A stretch of DNA of 64,000 nucleotides, taken from positions 1-64,000 of the forward strand of contig QCCC01000004.1 in assembly GCA_003281415.1 (NCBI GenBank). Direction: 5' to 3'. Position numbers and translations under genes: made by a program. The notes beneath the pieces are model-generated. The model ran no database searches. It was not told where the DNA came from and saw nothing but the letters and a program-made list of their open reading frames with translations. Source of the DNA: Prochlorococcus sp. AG-347-K15. Lineage in GTDB: Bacteria; Cyanobacteriota; Cyanobacteriia; PCC-6307; Cyanobiaceae. This document shows, in pieces, positions 22,418 through 31,552 of this stretch (its first letter is position 1; every line of letters begins with the position of its first letter).

Positions 22418-23860
22418 ATGAAATATATGTTTTCAAGCTATCGTCCAAAAAATAGTTTTGATGAATACTTTAAAGATAACGTCAACTCTGCCAGAGAAAT
22501 ATTAATTCCACTTCTATCCTCTTTAGATAATATGGGTCTTGAAGAGTTAAACAGGAATCATTCTGCAGCAAAAAAATTATTATTAAGACATGGTGCCACT
22601 TTCAGATTAAACGATACTGGTTTAAAAGGTACTGAGAGAATATTACCTTTTGATCCACTGCCAAGAATAATAAGTAAAGATGATTGGGTAACATTAGAAA
22701 AAGGCCTAAAACAAAGGCTTGAGGCAATTGATTTATTCCTAGACGATATTTATAATTCTCAAAATATAATTAATGATGGAATAATTCCAAGAGAGTTAAT
22801 CGAGAGTTCAGAAGGTTGGAGACCTCAAATGATAGGTTTCAAACCTCCATTAAATAAATGGTGTCAAATTTCGGGACTTGATTTAATAAGGGACAGAAAA
22901 GGAGATTGGCATGTTTTAGAAGATAATTTAAGGTGTCCTTCTGGGGTTGCTTATTTTTTAGAAAATAGATTAGTTATGAAAAATATTTTCCCTAATCTTT
23001 TTTCTGGAAGAATAGTAAAACCAATTGATGAATATCCATCATATCTTTTAAAAACTCTTCAAGAACTTGCTGTTTGGACAGACACTCCCAAAATAGTTCT
23101 ACTAACTCCTGGAATTTTTAATAGTGCATATTTTGAACATAGTTATTTAGCGCAAGAAATGGGCATCCAATTAGTACAGGGTCATGACTTAATTTGTAAT
23201 GATAATTATGTATATTTAAAAACTACCTCCGGTTTAAAGAGGGTAGATGTCATTTACAGACGAATTGATGATGATTTTTTAGATCCTCTTAATTTTAGAA
23301 AAGATTCCTGCCTTGGTGTTAGAGGATTACTTGATGTTTTCAAAGCAGGTCATGTTGCTTTAGCAAATGCACCTGGGACTGGAATAGCAGATGACAAAAT
23401 GATTTATTCTTTTGTTCCAAAAATGATTAAATATTATCTTGATGAAGAAATTATTATTAAAAATGTAGAAACATATATTTGTCATTACGAAAAGGATCGG
23501 GAATACGTTCTAGAAAATTTACCAAAACTTGTTGTTAAGTCTGTCGCTGAAGCTGGTGGATATGGAATGTTAATTGGGCCTCACTCAACAAGCAGTGAAA
23601 TAGAGGAATTTGCTAATAAAATTAGAAAAAATCCTAGAAATTTCGTAGCACAACCAACATTAGAATTATCTACTGTACCATCGTTATGTGATGGAGAACT
23701 ATATCCATGCCATGTTGATTTAAGACCATATATCTTGAGAGGAAAAGATTCATGGGTTAGTCCAGGTGGGCTTACGAGGGTAGCATTAAAAAAAGGATCA
23801 TTAGTTGTAAACTCTTCTCAAGGTGGAGGATGCAAAGATACATGGGTTGTAGGTAAATAA
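22418..23860 (+). CDS. circularly permuted ATP-grasp protein
   Basis: This 480-residue protein belongs to the COG2308 (DUF404/407) circularly permuted ATP-grasp group. Support: GWRPQMIGFKPP, SGLDLIRDRKGDWHVLEDNL, the LVVKSVAEAGGYGML nucleotide-binding loop and RPYILRGKDSWVSPGGLTRV near the C-terminus. ATP-grasp enzymes activate carboxylates and ligate amines. With the alpha-E and transglutaminase-like genes that follow it makes the widely conserved three-gene set proposed to form and cleave peptide-like bonds. No substrate is known. Confidence 0.85.
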   Translation: MKYMFSSYRPKNSFDEYFKDNVNSAREILIPLLSSLDNMGLEELNRNHSAAKKLLLRHGATFRLNDTGLKGTERILPFDPLPRIISKDDWVTLEKGLKQRLEAIDLFLDDIYNSQNIINDGIIPRELIESSEGWRPQMIGFKPPLNKWCQISGLDLIRDRKGDWHVLEDNLRCPSGVAYFLENRLVMKNIFPNLFSGRIVKPIDEYPSYLLKTLQELAVWTDTPKIVLLTPGIFNSAYFEHSYLAQEMGIQLVQGHDLICNDNYVYLKTTSGLKRVDVIYRRIDDDFLDPLNFRKDSCLGVRGLLDVFKAGHVALANAPGTGIADDKMIYSFVPKMIKYYLDEEIIIKNVETYICHYEKDREYVLENLPKLVVKSVAEAGGYGMLIGPHSTSSEIEEFANKIRKNPRNFVAQPTLELSTVPSLCDGELYPCHVDLRPYILRGKDSWVSPGGLTRVALKKGSLVVNSSQGGGCKDTWVVGK

Positions 23861-23861
23861 T

Positions 23862-24803
23862 ATGCTTTTAAGTCGTGTAGCAGAATCTCTTTATTGGATC
23901 AATCGTTATTTAGAACGAGCAGAAAATATATCTCGTTTTGTGGAAGTAAGTGAAGCAATGTCATTAGATTGTCCACCAGGAAGTGCAGAACCTTGGCTCC
24001 CGTTAATTGATGCTTCAAGCGACAGAGAATCTTTTGATAAAAGATTCCCAGAAAAAAAGCCTGATGACGTTATAAATTTTTTAATAAGAGATCGTTTAAA
24101 TCCAAACAGCATAATTTCTTGTATTCAATTAGCTAGAGAAAACGCACGACAAATAAGAGACGTGTTGACAACAGAAATGTGGGAGCAAATTAATATTTTA
24201 TATTGGAATATGCAAGAAGGAGAAGCAATATGGAATAAGCCAAGACAAGAACAATTAAGTGAAATAAGGAGAGCATGTCAGCTTTTTTATGGAATTACAG
24301 ATGCGACTTTAAGCAAAGACCTTGCTTGGAGATTTAGCATTCTTGGAAGATTAGTTGAGAGAGCTGATAAAACATCGAGAATTTTAGATGTTAAATATTA
24401 TTTACTTCTCCCCAGCCTAGATGAACTTGGAGGTGTTCTTGATGAGTTGCAATGGATCGCTCTTTTACGTTCCGCTGGAGCTTATCAAATGTTTAGGAAA
24501 GCAGAGCAAAATTCTATTAAGCCTGAATCAGTTGCAAGATTCCTTTTATTGGATCCAATTTTCCCGAGATCAATAAGATACTGTCTTGATGGGATAAGCA
24601 ATACTCTTAAGATGATAGATACCTCTCCTCCTCCTGAAAATCCTTCCGAATTAGAATGCATGAGAGGCTTGCTCAAAGCAAAGTGGAGTTATATCAGAAT
24701 TGAAGATATAATTAATGATGGTTTACATGAGGCAATCGATTCATTGCAAATTGATTTGAATAAATTAAATGATCTCATTCAAGAAAAATACTTTATCAAT
24801 TAA
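23862..24803 (+). CDS. alpha-E domain protein
   Basis: The 313-residue protein is an all-helical alpha-E (COG2307, DUF403) domain: SRVAESLYWINRYLERAENI at the very start is the family signature, followed by ARENARQIRDVLTTEMWEQI and LAWRFSILGRLVERADKTSR. The Glu/Arg residues in these helices form the proposed active or binding cleft. It starts one base after the ATP-grasp stop, so the two are surely co-transcribed. Confidence 0.87.
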   Translation: MLLSRVAESLYWINRYLERAENISRFVEVSEAMSLDCPPGSAEPWLPLIDASSDRESFDKRFPEKKPDDVINFLIRDRLNPNSIISCIQLARENARQIRDVLTTEMWEQINILYWNMQEGEAIWNKPRQEQLSEIRRACQLFYGITDATLSKDLAWRFSILGRLVERADKTSRILDVKYYLLLPSLDELGGVLDELQWIALLRSAGAYQMFRKAEQNSIKPESVARFLLLDPIFPRSIRYCLDGISNTLKMIDTSPPPENPSELECMRGLLKAKWSYIRIEDIINDGLHEAIDSLQIDLNKLNDLIQEKYFIN

Positions 24804-24814
24804 TAAGTTTTTTA

Positions 24815-25672
24815 ATGAGAATTACATACCTTCACAAACTTGAATATAAATATGAAGAACCTGTTCAATTAGGCGAGCATAGATTGTGTATAAAGCCAAG
24901 GTCAAATGGATTCCAAAAGCTGAAGAATTTTGAATTAAAAATAACCCCAGAACCAGAAATTATTTATCCATTACTTGCTGCAAGTGGCGAAGAGATTAAT
25001 CGAATTAGATTCAATGGAGCAACAGATAATTTAATTATTGAATCAATAAGCGAAGTTGAGACCATTAAACATCCAAATATTATTGATGGGGTAAAAAATA
25101 GAGATCTAACATTACCTTTTTGCAAAAGTATCATAAACAGAGATTTACAAGGGGCATTAGAGGGATGGATGCCAAATGGACAGCACGATCCCTCTGCAGT
25201 TGAACTTGCCCAAGAAGCATTAGCAGGAAGTTTTAATAACGCATTATCATTTACTTACCAACTTATAGAGATTATTCAAGATCGGGTTAAATATACAAAA
25301 AGACATACAGGTCCTGCATGGCCAGCGAGCAGAACACTTAAAGAACGTATAGGTTCATGCAGAGATTTAGCAATGCTCATGGTTGAAGCTTGTAGGTCTA
25401 TTGGTATCCCAAGTAGATTTGTAAGTGGTTATCATTTTGAAGATCCATTGCCCTCTGAGTTAGATTTACATGCTTGGGCTGAGTTATACATTCCAGGTGC
25501 TGGTTGGAGAGGTTTTGATCCAAGCGGAAAAGGATTAATAGACGAAAGATATTTAACATTAGTATCTTCTTCTAAATCTAATTTAACCTCTATAATTACA
25601 GGAAACTTCATAGGAAAAAATAATCTAGAAAATACTTTATCCTGGGAAATCAAACCTCTTGAAATTAAATAA
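24815..25672 (+). CDS. transglutaminase-like cysteine peptidase
   Basis: The 285-residue protein has the bacterial transglutaminase N-terminal domain (about 1-85) and a papain-like transglutaminase core with Cys182 in GSCRDLAMLMVEACR, His219 in DLHAWAE and Asp235 in FDPS, a complete triad. There is no signal peptide, so it acts in the cytoplasm like its two upstream partners. Such proteins more often cut than make amide bonds. It is the third gene of the cluster. Confidence 0.87.
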   Translation: MRITYLHKLEYKYEEPVQLGEHRLCIKPRSNGFQKLKNFELKITPEPEIIYPLLAASGEEINRIRFNGATDNLIIESISEVETIKHPNIIDGVKNRDLTLPFCKSIINRDLQGALEGWMPNGQHDPSAVELAQEALAGSFNNALSFTYQLIEIIQDRVKYTKRHTGPAWPASRTLKERIGSCRDLAMLMVEACRSIGIPSRFVSGYHFEDPLPSELDLHAWAELYIPGAGWRGFDPSGKGLIDERYLTLVSSSKSNLTSIITGNFIGKNNLENTLSWEIKPLEIK

Positions 25673-25797
25673 ACACTAAATTTTTATCTTTTAAAATAAC
25701 AAATCAATTTAAATAATAATATGTTTGTTTTTTAGTGTTAATTGATACGTTCTTAGATATATATATCTGTTTTCATTTGTTTAATCTTTAAAGAAAA

Positions 25798-26319
25798 TTG
25801 AACTCAAGTTTAGAAATTCCAGTTATCAAATCAAATAAATCAAAAATGTTTGAATTGATAAGTTATGAAAAATTTCGCGATACAAAAGATGTCAGATTTT
25901 TTGATATTAGTGTTAATGAATCAAATTATAGAGATCTAGTAATTCACAGTGGTCCTGCGGTTAGTCCTCCAAATGATGAAGATTTAAACAATTGGCAATT
26001 TTACATACATCACAATCAAGAAGATAATCTATTAGCTATCTCTGGGGGTAGAACATTTTTTCTTGTCAATTTTGGTTGGGATTACCCTTTTTATAAAGTT
26101 AGATTAGAATCTTGCGGATATATTTTAAGGATACCTAGAGGAACTTTTCATAGATCGGTATCTGACGAAAATGGTTCCATAGTTTTAAATCAAGCCATTA
26201 GAGATGAAGGCGGTACAGTTGAATCTGAATTCAAGGTTACGAATAGCAAAGATAACAAAAAGCTTCTAGATTGTATAACCAATCTAGAACCTAGATTTAA
26301 AATTTATAGTGTTAAATAA
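25798..26319 (+). CDS. hypothetical protein, cupin-like
   Basis: The frame opens at a TTG and gives 173 residues; an ATG at 25846 would give 157. The sequence is beta-rich, with LLAISGGRTFFLVNFGW and GYILRIPRGTFHRSVSDENG, which reads like the two halves of a cupin barrel (G-x-P-x-G-x-x-H in the second). The metal-binding His is present, but the first motif lacks His residues, so catalysis is uncertain. Role unknown. Confidence 0.6.
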   Translation: MNSSLEIPVIKSNKSKMFELISYEKFRDTKDVRFFDISVNESNYRDLVIHSGPAVSPPNDEDLNNWQFYIHHNQEDNLLAISGGRTFFLVNFGWDYPFYKVRLESCGYILRIPRGTFHRSVSDENGSIVLNQAIRDEGGTVESEFKVTNSKDNKKLLDCITNLEPRFKIYSVK

Positions 26320-26402
26320 TCTTAAAAAGGAGTTCCAAATTTATATATCAATTTTAAAAATTATCTAATTGTTATAAAATAAAATTACTCAAATTTTTTT
26401 AT

Positions 26403-26921
26403 ATGAAATTTTTTAGGTTTTTAAGATATTTTTTATGCATAACATTTTCTTTCTTGGTTTTATCCTCTCCAGTTTTTGCTGGGGCGAATGTTGCTGTTAA
26501 GGGCGAAGGAGATGAAGTCCCAAGTTATGTAAGATCTAATATTACAGGATTTGATTTCCATGGAGAGGATCTTCATTTGTCTTCTATAGCTGGAGCAGTT
26601 GCTAGAGACGCAGATTTTAGTGATGTTGATTTACATGGGACAACCTTAACCCTATCTGATTTAAAAGGTTCTAATCTAAATGGAATCGACCTAACCGATA
26701 CTCTTTCTGATCGAGTTAATTTCCAAAAAACAGATCTTAGAAATGCTGTTTTAATTAATATGATCGCATCAGGCAGCAGTTTTGCAGGAGCTCAAATAGA
26801 AGGAGCAGATTTTTCTTATGCTATTCTTGACAGCGAAGACCAAAGAAACCTTTGTGAAATTGCTGATGGGATCAATCCAACAACAGGCGTTTCAACTAGA
26901 GAAAGTCTTGAGTGTAGTTAG
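26403..26921 (+). CDS. exported pentapeptide-repeat protein
   Basis: This 172-residue protein has a signal peptide (about 8-25, cleavage after VFA). From about residue 45 to 145 it carries A/S-x-L/F-x-x pentapeptides (for example [38 protein letters not shown]), which fold into a right-handed quadrilateral beta-helix. Two cysteines near the C-terminus may form a disulfide. A thylakoid lumen location is typical of cyanobacterial members of this type. Function unknown. Confidence 0.8.
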   Translation: MKFFRFLRYFLCITFSFLVLSSPVFAGANVAVKGEGDEVPSYVRSNITGFDFHGEDLHLSSIAGAVARDADFSDVDLHGTTLTLSDLKGSNLNGIDLTDTLSDRVNFQKTDLRNAVLINMIASGSSFAGAQIEGADFSYAILDSEDQRNLCEIADGINPTTGVSTRESLECS

Positions 26922-26929
26922 CATTAAAA

Positions 26930-27283
26930 TTATAAGTAAACTTTCTTACCATTATTAAATTTATAAATCCTTTGTTCTTCGTCTTTAAATATCATCTCAC
27001 CATTTAATTTGGATTTCTTAAATTTTGAAAGTCTTGCTCTGTGTATATTGGATTTTCTATTTATATTTTCTTCGTTATCATAAATTCCAATATAAATATT
27101 TATATTAGGATTTGAAAAGGTTTTTTCTTCCTCTCTTAAAAAAATTCTTTCAATATTTGTTTGTGTGCTCTGTAGTTTATTTTTAAATTTATCTAATTTT
27201 AGATTCTTTGGTTTTTTAAAGCTAATTTTTTTATAGCCCAAAAAAATAACTCCTAAAATTAGAAAGACTAAAAATATATTCAT
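26930..27283 (-). CDS. N-terminally anchored basic hypothetical protein
   Basis: The 117-residue protein has a hydrophobic start (about 2-16) and a basic linker rich in Lys and Phe. It ends in a possible small beta domain (GEMIFKDEEQRIYKFNNGKKVYL). Its ATG shares the A of the upstream gene stop (TAATG), so translation is coupled. No family recognised. Confidence 0.5.
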   Translation of the reverse strand: MNIFLVFLILGVIFLGYKKISFKKPKNLKLDKFKNKLQSTQTNIERIFLREEEKTFSNPNINIYIGIYDNEENINRKSNIHRARLSKFKKSKLNGEMIFKDEEQRIYKFNNGKKVYL

Positions 27284-27474
27284 TACTTAATTTTTATTTT
27301 TATATCTACGCCTAAGTTACTTTTAGTAGTTAATATTTCTTTTTTTATGATTCCATAGGTAAAAATTTTAGATAAAGTTTTTAAAGATTTAAAAACTAAA
27401 AAAACAGTAAATAAAAAGAAAACAATAATGTTTTCTACAAGTAGATTTTTATTTTTATTATCTAAATTTCTCAT
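27283..27474 (-). CDS. 63-residue single-span membrane protein
   Basis: The product has one hydrophobic segment (about 12-29) followed by a basic C-terminal half (KKEILTTKSNLGVDIKIKIK). The stop overlaps the start of the next gene by one base. It lies 16 bp downstream of the PfkB kinase stop and could be read from the kinase promoter. Confidence 0.45.
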   Translation of the reverse strand: MRNLDNKNKNLLVENIIVFFLFTVFLVFKSLKTLSKIFTYGIIKKEILTTKSNLGVDIKIKIK

Positions 27475-27490
27475 ATAATTCTTAAATTAA

Positions 27491-28360
27491 TTATTTTTCA
27501 TCAATATATGCATATGGGCCAAAAAATTGACTGGCGTCTCTCCCCAATACTTTAGCAAGATTTAAACTTTTATCTATATCCCATTTAGATGCCATTCCAT
27601 AAAGAATACCAGCAGCAAAAGAATCACCACATCCATAAGAATCAACTTTTAGTTTTTTGTTTTTAAGAGCCTTATATCTTCCTCCTGGGAATATAATGCC
27701 TCCCTTCTCTCCCTCGGTTTTAATAGTATATTTGGGTTTTAATGATAATTCAGAAAAAGAAAAAACTTCTCCGGGATCAAGATTACTGCCTATTAATCCA
27801 TCTAAAAGAACATTTGAATTATTAATTGTATTTAATCCTACCCTTGGTGTTGTACACAGTATTGAAGCCGATCTAGCCATTTTAAAAATCTCTGAATCAG
27901 ATGCAGTAATAAAAATTCCGTCCATTTTTTTTAAAATGTTCCATTCTAAATTGTCTTTATGAGTTGGAGCTAACCTTTCTCCAATAACTGTTATTGCTCT
28001 TTCACCTTGAGAGTCAATTAAACTAAATCCTCTTCTAGTTGGTTTATCACGCCAAGCTACATGTAACTTAATTCCCATATTTGACAGAATCTTGAAACAC
28101 TTATCTCCATAATCATCATTACCTAATGACGTAAAAAAATGAATTTGGTTTGAAGTTAAATCAGAAAGTATTTTCGCGATAATAGATCCACCACCAGCTG
28201 GATAATCAAGGGACTTTTCAGAATGAGAAATGACTCCGGGTTTTGGTAATTGATCAACCTTTAAAAAATTTATCCACTCAACATGACCAACAACGGCAAA
28301 ATTTAAATTGCCTTTATTAAATTTATAGTCTTCAACTTTATTATTCTTTTCAACAACCAT
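27491..28360 (-). CDS. PfkB-family carbohydrate kinase
   Basis: The 289-residue protein is a ribokinase-fold sugar or nucleoside kinase. Support: the N-terminal YPAGGGSIIAKILSDL (GG-x-x-x-N-type motif, here diverged), TSLGNDDYGDKC and the C-terminal VDSYGCGDSFAAGILYG with catalytic Asp246 in the anion hole. The substrate cannot be read from the sequence; ribokinase, fructokinase and adenosine kinase all share this pattern. Confidence 0.82.
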   Translation of the reverse strand: MVVEKNNKVEDYKFNKGNLNFAVVGHVEWINFLKVDQLPKPGVISHSEKSLDYPAGGGSIIAKILSDLTSNQIHFFTSLGNDDYGDKCFKILSNMGIKLHVAWRDKPTRRGFSLIDSQGERAITVIGERLAPTHKDNLEWNILKKMDGIFITASDSEIFKMARSASILCTTPRVGLNTINNSNVLLDGLIGSNLDPGEVFSFSELSLKPKYTIKTEGEKGGIIFPGGRYKALKNKKLKVDSYGCGDSFAAGILYGMASKWDIDKSLNLAKVLGRDASQFFGPYAYIDEK

Positions 28361-28401
28361 AAGCTTTTAAATACTATTATTAAAAGAAATATTTTTGACA
28401 A

Positions 28402-28773
28402 GTGAATTCATTTAACATTTTAAAAGATAATAAACAGATACTATCTTTTCTTTACCTTTTTCTATCAATTTTGGGGGCTGTTCTGCCAATGTTGGCAAAT
28501 TTCGAATTTGCTAGGGAATATGGAAACAGCTTTGATATAAATAACTTCATTTCTTTAGCGAATGCAAACCCTGCAGCTCAGTCAATTTCTAGAGACTTAT
28601 TAGTAGGTGCAAGCGCTATTTTTATATGGATAGTAAATGAATCAAAAAAACTAAACATGAAGAATATGTGGGTTGTATACATTGGAACTTTTCTTATAGC
28701 CTTCGCATTCTCTGCACCTTTTTTCTTATTTCTAAGAGAGAGAAGAATTATTGAATTAGAAAAGATTAATTAA
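28402..28773 (+). CDS. DUF2834 membrane protein
   Basis: This 123-residue protein starts at GTG and has three membrane spans. The DUF2834 pattern is visible: YLFLSILGAVLPML, then ANPAAQSISRDLLVGASAIF and FLFLRERR at the end. The family is common in cyanobacteria and has no known function. Its stop overlaps that of the convergent MFS gene by 4 bp. Confidence 0.7.
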   Translation: MNSFNILKDNKQILSFLYLFLSILGAVLPMLANFEFAREYGNSFDINNFISLANANPAAQSISRDLLVGASAIFIWIVNESKKLNMKNMWVVYIGTFLIAFAFSAPFFLFLRERRIIELEKIN

Positions 28774-29999
28774 AATAATCTCTTATATAGAATTGCAAAT
28801 GCAATAAAGCAACAACAAGAAATTGAAAGCCAGATTATTGAAGCATAACCAAATAGATCTAATATGCGTCCTGAAATAAATGGTCCAAAAAAATAACCCA
28901 TAGCGAAACATTGTGATAGTAGAGCAAGTGCAAAACCTTTTTTATTTGAAGGAGCTATTCTGAAAACGACATCTGTTGATGTTGGGAGAAATGAAGCAGT
29001 CCCTAAACTTACTAAAATCAATGCAAAAGAAATTAAATAAAAAGCTGGGATATTCAAATAACTTGAAATAAATAATAAAAATGAAGCTAAAGAGAAATTT
29101 ACTAAACTAAATTTCAAGCCAAATAATCTTTCTTTCTTAGAGATCCAAGAACCGACAGGCCATTGTAAAAACAACAATAAAATTAACTGAATAGAAATTA
29201 TAAGACTAATAATTTCTTTGCTTAATGCATTACGATTTACACCACCTTTAACAAGATCCAGAGGCAAAGTTACTTGAATCAAAGCTAAAGATGTAGTTAT
29301 CAATAAAATAGATAAAATTATTATTGTTGAATTCTTATTCCATTTCAATTGTTTCTGATTAGTTGGATTTACTAATTTTTTTTGGAAATTTTCTAAGTTT
29401 TTTTTAATAGAAGAACTATTTCTAGATATTAAATAAGTGATAACTAACATGCAAAATATATCATTAATAAAAATTGATTTGGAATACAAAAAATTGGTCA
29501 TATAACCCCCTAAGAATACCCCTAGAAATATTCCTAAAGCCTCCGAACTTCTTACAAGAGCATAAGCTTTGCGTGTTTCGATAGGATAACAAAAATAAGG
29601 CACCCCAAACTCGGCAGCAGGCCAATATATTCCTGCAGCAGCCCCAACAAGTGATTGTCCAATTATGTACAAAAAAGTATCTCTTGAAAAAATGAAGCAT
29701 AAGCTAGCGGCAATACTTAATATTGAAGAAGTAATTATCGGAAATTGTATTTTTCCCGTTTTATTAAGATAATTACCCGTAAAGAGTCTTGTTATAGTTC
29801 CAATTATTGCTGAAATGGTAAATCCTAGGCCAATATCTGTCGCCGATAATCCTAGGTTATTAAAAATAAGTGATGTTAAATAAATAACACCTCCTGCTCC
29901 AAATGCAGCGAAAAATCTTATCTTGGTTATTAACCTCAAATGATATGGAAATTGAATCCACCAATTTTTGCTAATTTGTAAACTATTTGGACTAATCAC
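28770..29999 (-). CDS. MFS transporter
   Basis: The 409-residue protein has about twelve membrane spans in two halves. The loop between spans 2 and 3 holds GNYLNKTGKIQF, in the place of the major-facilitator G-x-x-x-D-R-x-G-R-R motif, though diverged. IYWPAAEFGVPYF marks span 5. The start is a GTG two bases from the divergent GTG of the hydrolase gene. The substrate is unknown; drug or metabolite efflux is most common for this group. Confidence 0.8.
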   Translation of the reverse strand: MISPNSLQISKNWWIQFPYHLRLITKIRFFAAFGAGGVIYLTSLIFNNLGLSATDIGLGFTISAIIGTITRLFTGNYLNKTGKIQFPIITSSILSIAASLCFIFSRDTFLYIIGQSLVGAAAGIYWPAAEFGVPYFCYPIETRKAYALVRSSEALGIFLGVFLGGYMTNFLYSKSIFINDIFCMLVITYLISRNSSSIKKNLENFQKKLVNPTNQKQLKWNKNSTIIILSILLITTSLALIQVTLPLDLVKGGVNRNALSKEIISLIISIQLILLLFLQWPVGSWISKKERLFGLKFSLVNFSLASFLLFISSYLNIPAFYLISFALILVSLGTASFLPTSTDVVFRIAPSNKKGFALALLSQCFAMGYFFGPFISGRILDLFGYASIIWLSISCCCFIAFAILYKRLF

Positions 30000-30001
30000 T
30001 A

Positions 30002-31552
30002 GTGAAATACATTTTTATAATTTTTTTTAGTTTTTATGGTTTATTTTTTAATAATGGTTTAAAGGCCGCTGAAAAGATAAATATTAAGTTTGAAGAGATG
30101 GAAATCCCTCTTACTATAGAACAATTATCAAAATTAGAAAAATACAAAGATGATTCAACAGAATTAATAGATTGGTTAAACAACAATAGATTTATGAGAT
30201 TTTTAGAATTATCAAAATTTATAGAATTTCCAGTTTTTAAAGAAGAGGGATTAAATAGAGAAATATTAAGAAGTTGGATAGGGCGTAAAATTCTTACGGA
30301 ATTAAGCAACAGCATTAAAGTTCCAAATGACAATAATGGAACAGAAATATATAACACTATAGAAAATTTATTAGATCAAAAAAAAGAAGTTTCAACATTA
30401 GACATCATAAAGGCATTACCATCAGAAGAAATTTCACTAGATATTGATAACCTAATTTTAATAATTTCATCTTGGAAAAATGAATTATCTATGCAACAAG
30501 AACTGTTATCCAAATTAAATAAACTTGAAAGAACTAAACAAAATGCCTTTAAAAATACTGAAAAAAAATCAACTAAAGATCTTATAAAAATTGATAAAAA
30601 AATTTATGCTCCTCACCGAGTGAAACCTTTTGAAATTGAAATATGGAAAAGCAATAAAACAAATGTTGATAAAGAATTGATAATATTTATGCCAGGACTT
30701 GGTGGCGAAATTAATAATTTCAAATGGATAGGTAACGAATTGGCTAGAAGAGGCTGGCCAATATTATTCATAGATCATAGAGGGAGTAATTTAGAGTCAT
30801 TAATAGAAGTGCTCGATGGTAAGGAAACAATACCAGGAAGTGCAGACTTTTTCTTATATAGAATTAAAGATTTAGATGCTGTATTAAAAGCTCATGAAAA
30901 TGGAGAATTTGGTTTACCTAATAATTCTTATATTTTAATGGGGCATTCACTTGGTGCTTTAATAGCACTTTTATATGAAGGCAAGAAACCTACTGATCAA
31001 CTAGAGGAAAAATGTGATTCGGCATTAAAAGACTTTGCGGTAACAAATTTATCAAAATTACTTCAATGTCAGTTGAGCGAAATACCATTCCCTAAGAAAA
31101 ATAACACTAATAAGGCCAATGCCATAGTAGGTTTTAATTCATTTGGAAGTTTATTATGGCCAAAAGAAAATAGTACAGGCATTAAAGCACCAACTCTTCT
31201 AATAGGCGGTACTTATGACCTTATTACACCGTTAATCAATGAACAATTTAGAGTTTTTTATGCTTTAGATAATCCATCAAATAGATTTCTAATTATTGAA
31301 GGAGCAAGTCATTTCTCTCCAATAAGAATTAATAAAAGGTATGAAGAAAATAATGACCTCTTCAAAATAAGTGAATCTTTTATTGGTTCAGAGCCAATAT
31401 TAGTACAAGATTTATCCACTAAATTTATAGTTGAATTTTTAAAAAATATTCAAGACCAAAAGATCCCTAATGTAGTTAAAAACCAAAGAGATTTGGGACT
31501 TGATTTTCATCTTTTAGATCTTGAAACGATAAAAGAAATTTCCGAGAATTAG
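30002..31552 (+). CDS. exported alpha/beta hydrolase, N-terminal helical (DUF1400-like) region
   Basis: The 516-residue protein begins at GTG with a signal peptide (about 3-22). Residues 25-165 resemble the DUF1400-type helical region that precedes hydrolase domains in cyanobacteria. The alpha/beta hydrolase domain follows: IIFMPGLGGEINNF (oxyanion loop), LFIDHRGSN, and nucleophile elbow GHSLG with Ser316, plus a C-terminal GASHFSP His. A lipase or esterase acting outside the cytoplasm is inferred. It is convergent with the ABC permease; the stops overlap by 4 bp. Confidence 0.78.
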   Translation: MKYIFIIFFSFYGLFFNNGLKAAEKINIKFEEMEIPLTIEQLSKLEKYKDDSTELIDWLNNNRFMRFLELSKFIEFPVFKEEGLNREILRSWIGRKILTELSNSIKVPNDNNGTEIYNTIENLLDQKKEVSTLDIIKALPSEEISLDIDNLILIISSWKNELSMQQELLSKLNKLERTKQNAFKNTEKKSTKDLIKIDKKIYAPHRVKPFEIEIWKSNKTNVDKELIIFMPGLGGEINNFKWIGNELARRGWPILFIDHRGSNLESLIEVLDGKETIPGSADFFLYRIKDLDAVLKAHENGEFGLPNNSYILMGHSLGALIALLYEGKKPTDQLEEKCDSALKDFAVTNLSKLLQCQLSEIPFPKKNNTNKANAIVGFNSFGSLLWPKENSTGIKAPTLLIGGTYDLITPLINEQFRVFYALDNPSNRFLIIEGASHFSPIRINKRYEENNDLFKISESFIGSEPILVQDLSTKFIVEFLKNIQDQKIPNVVKNQRDLGLDFHLLDLETIKEISEN

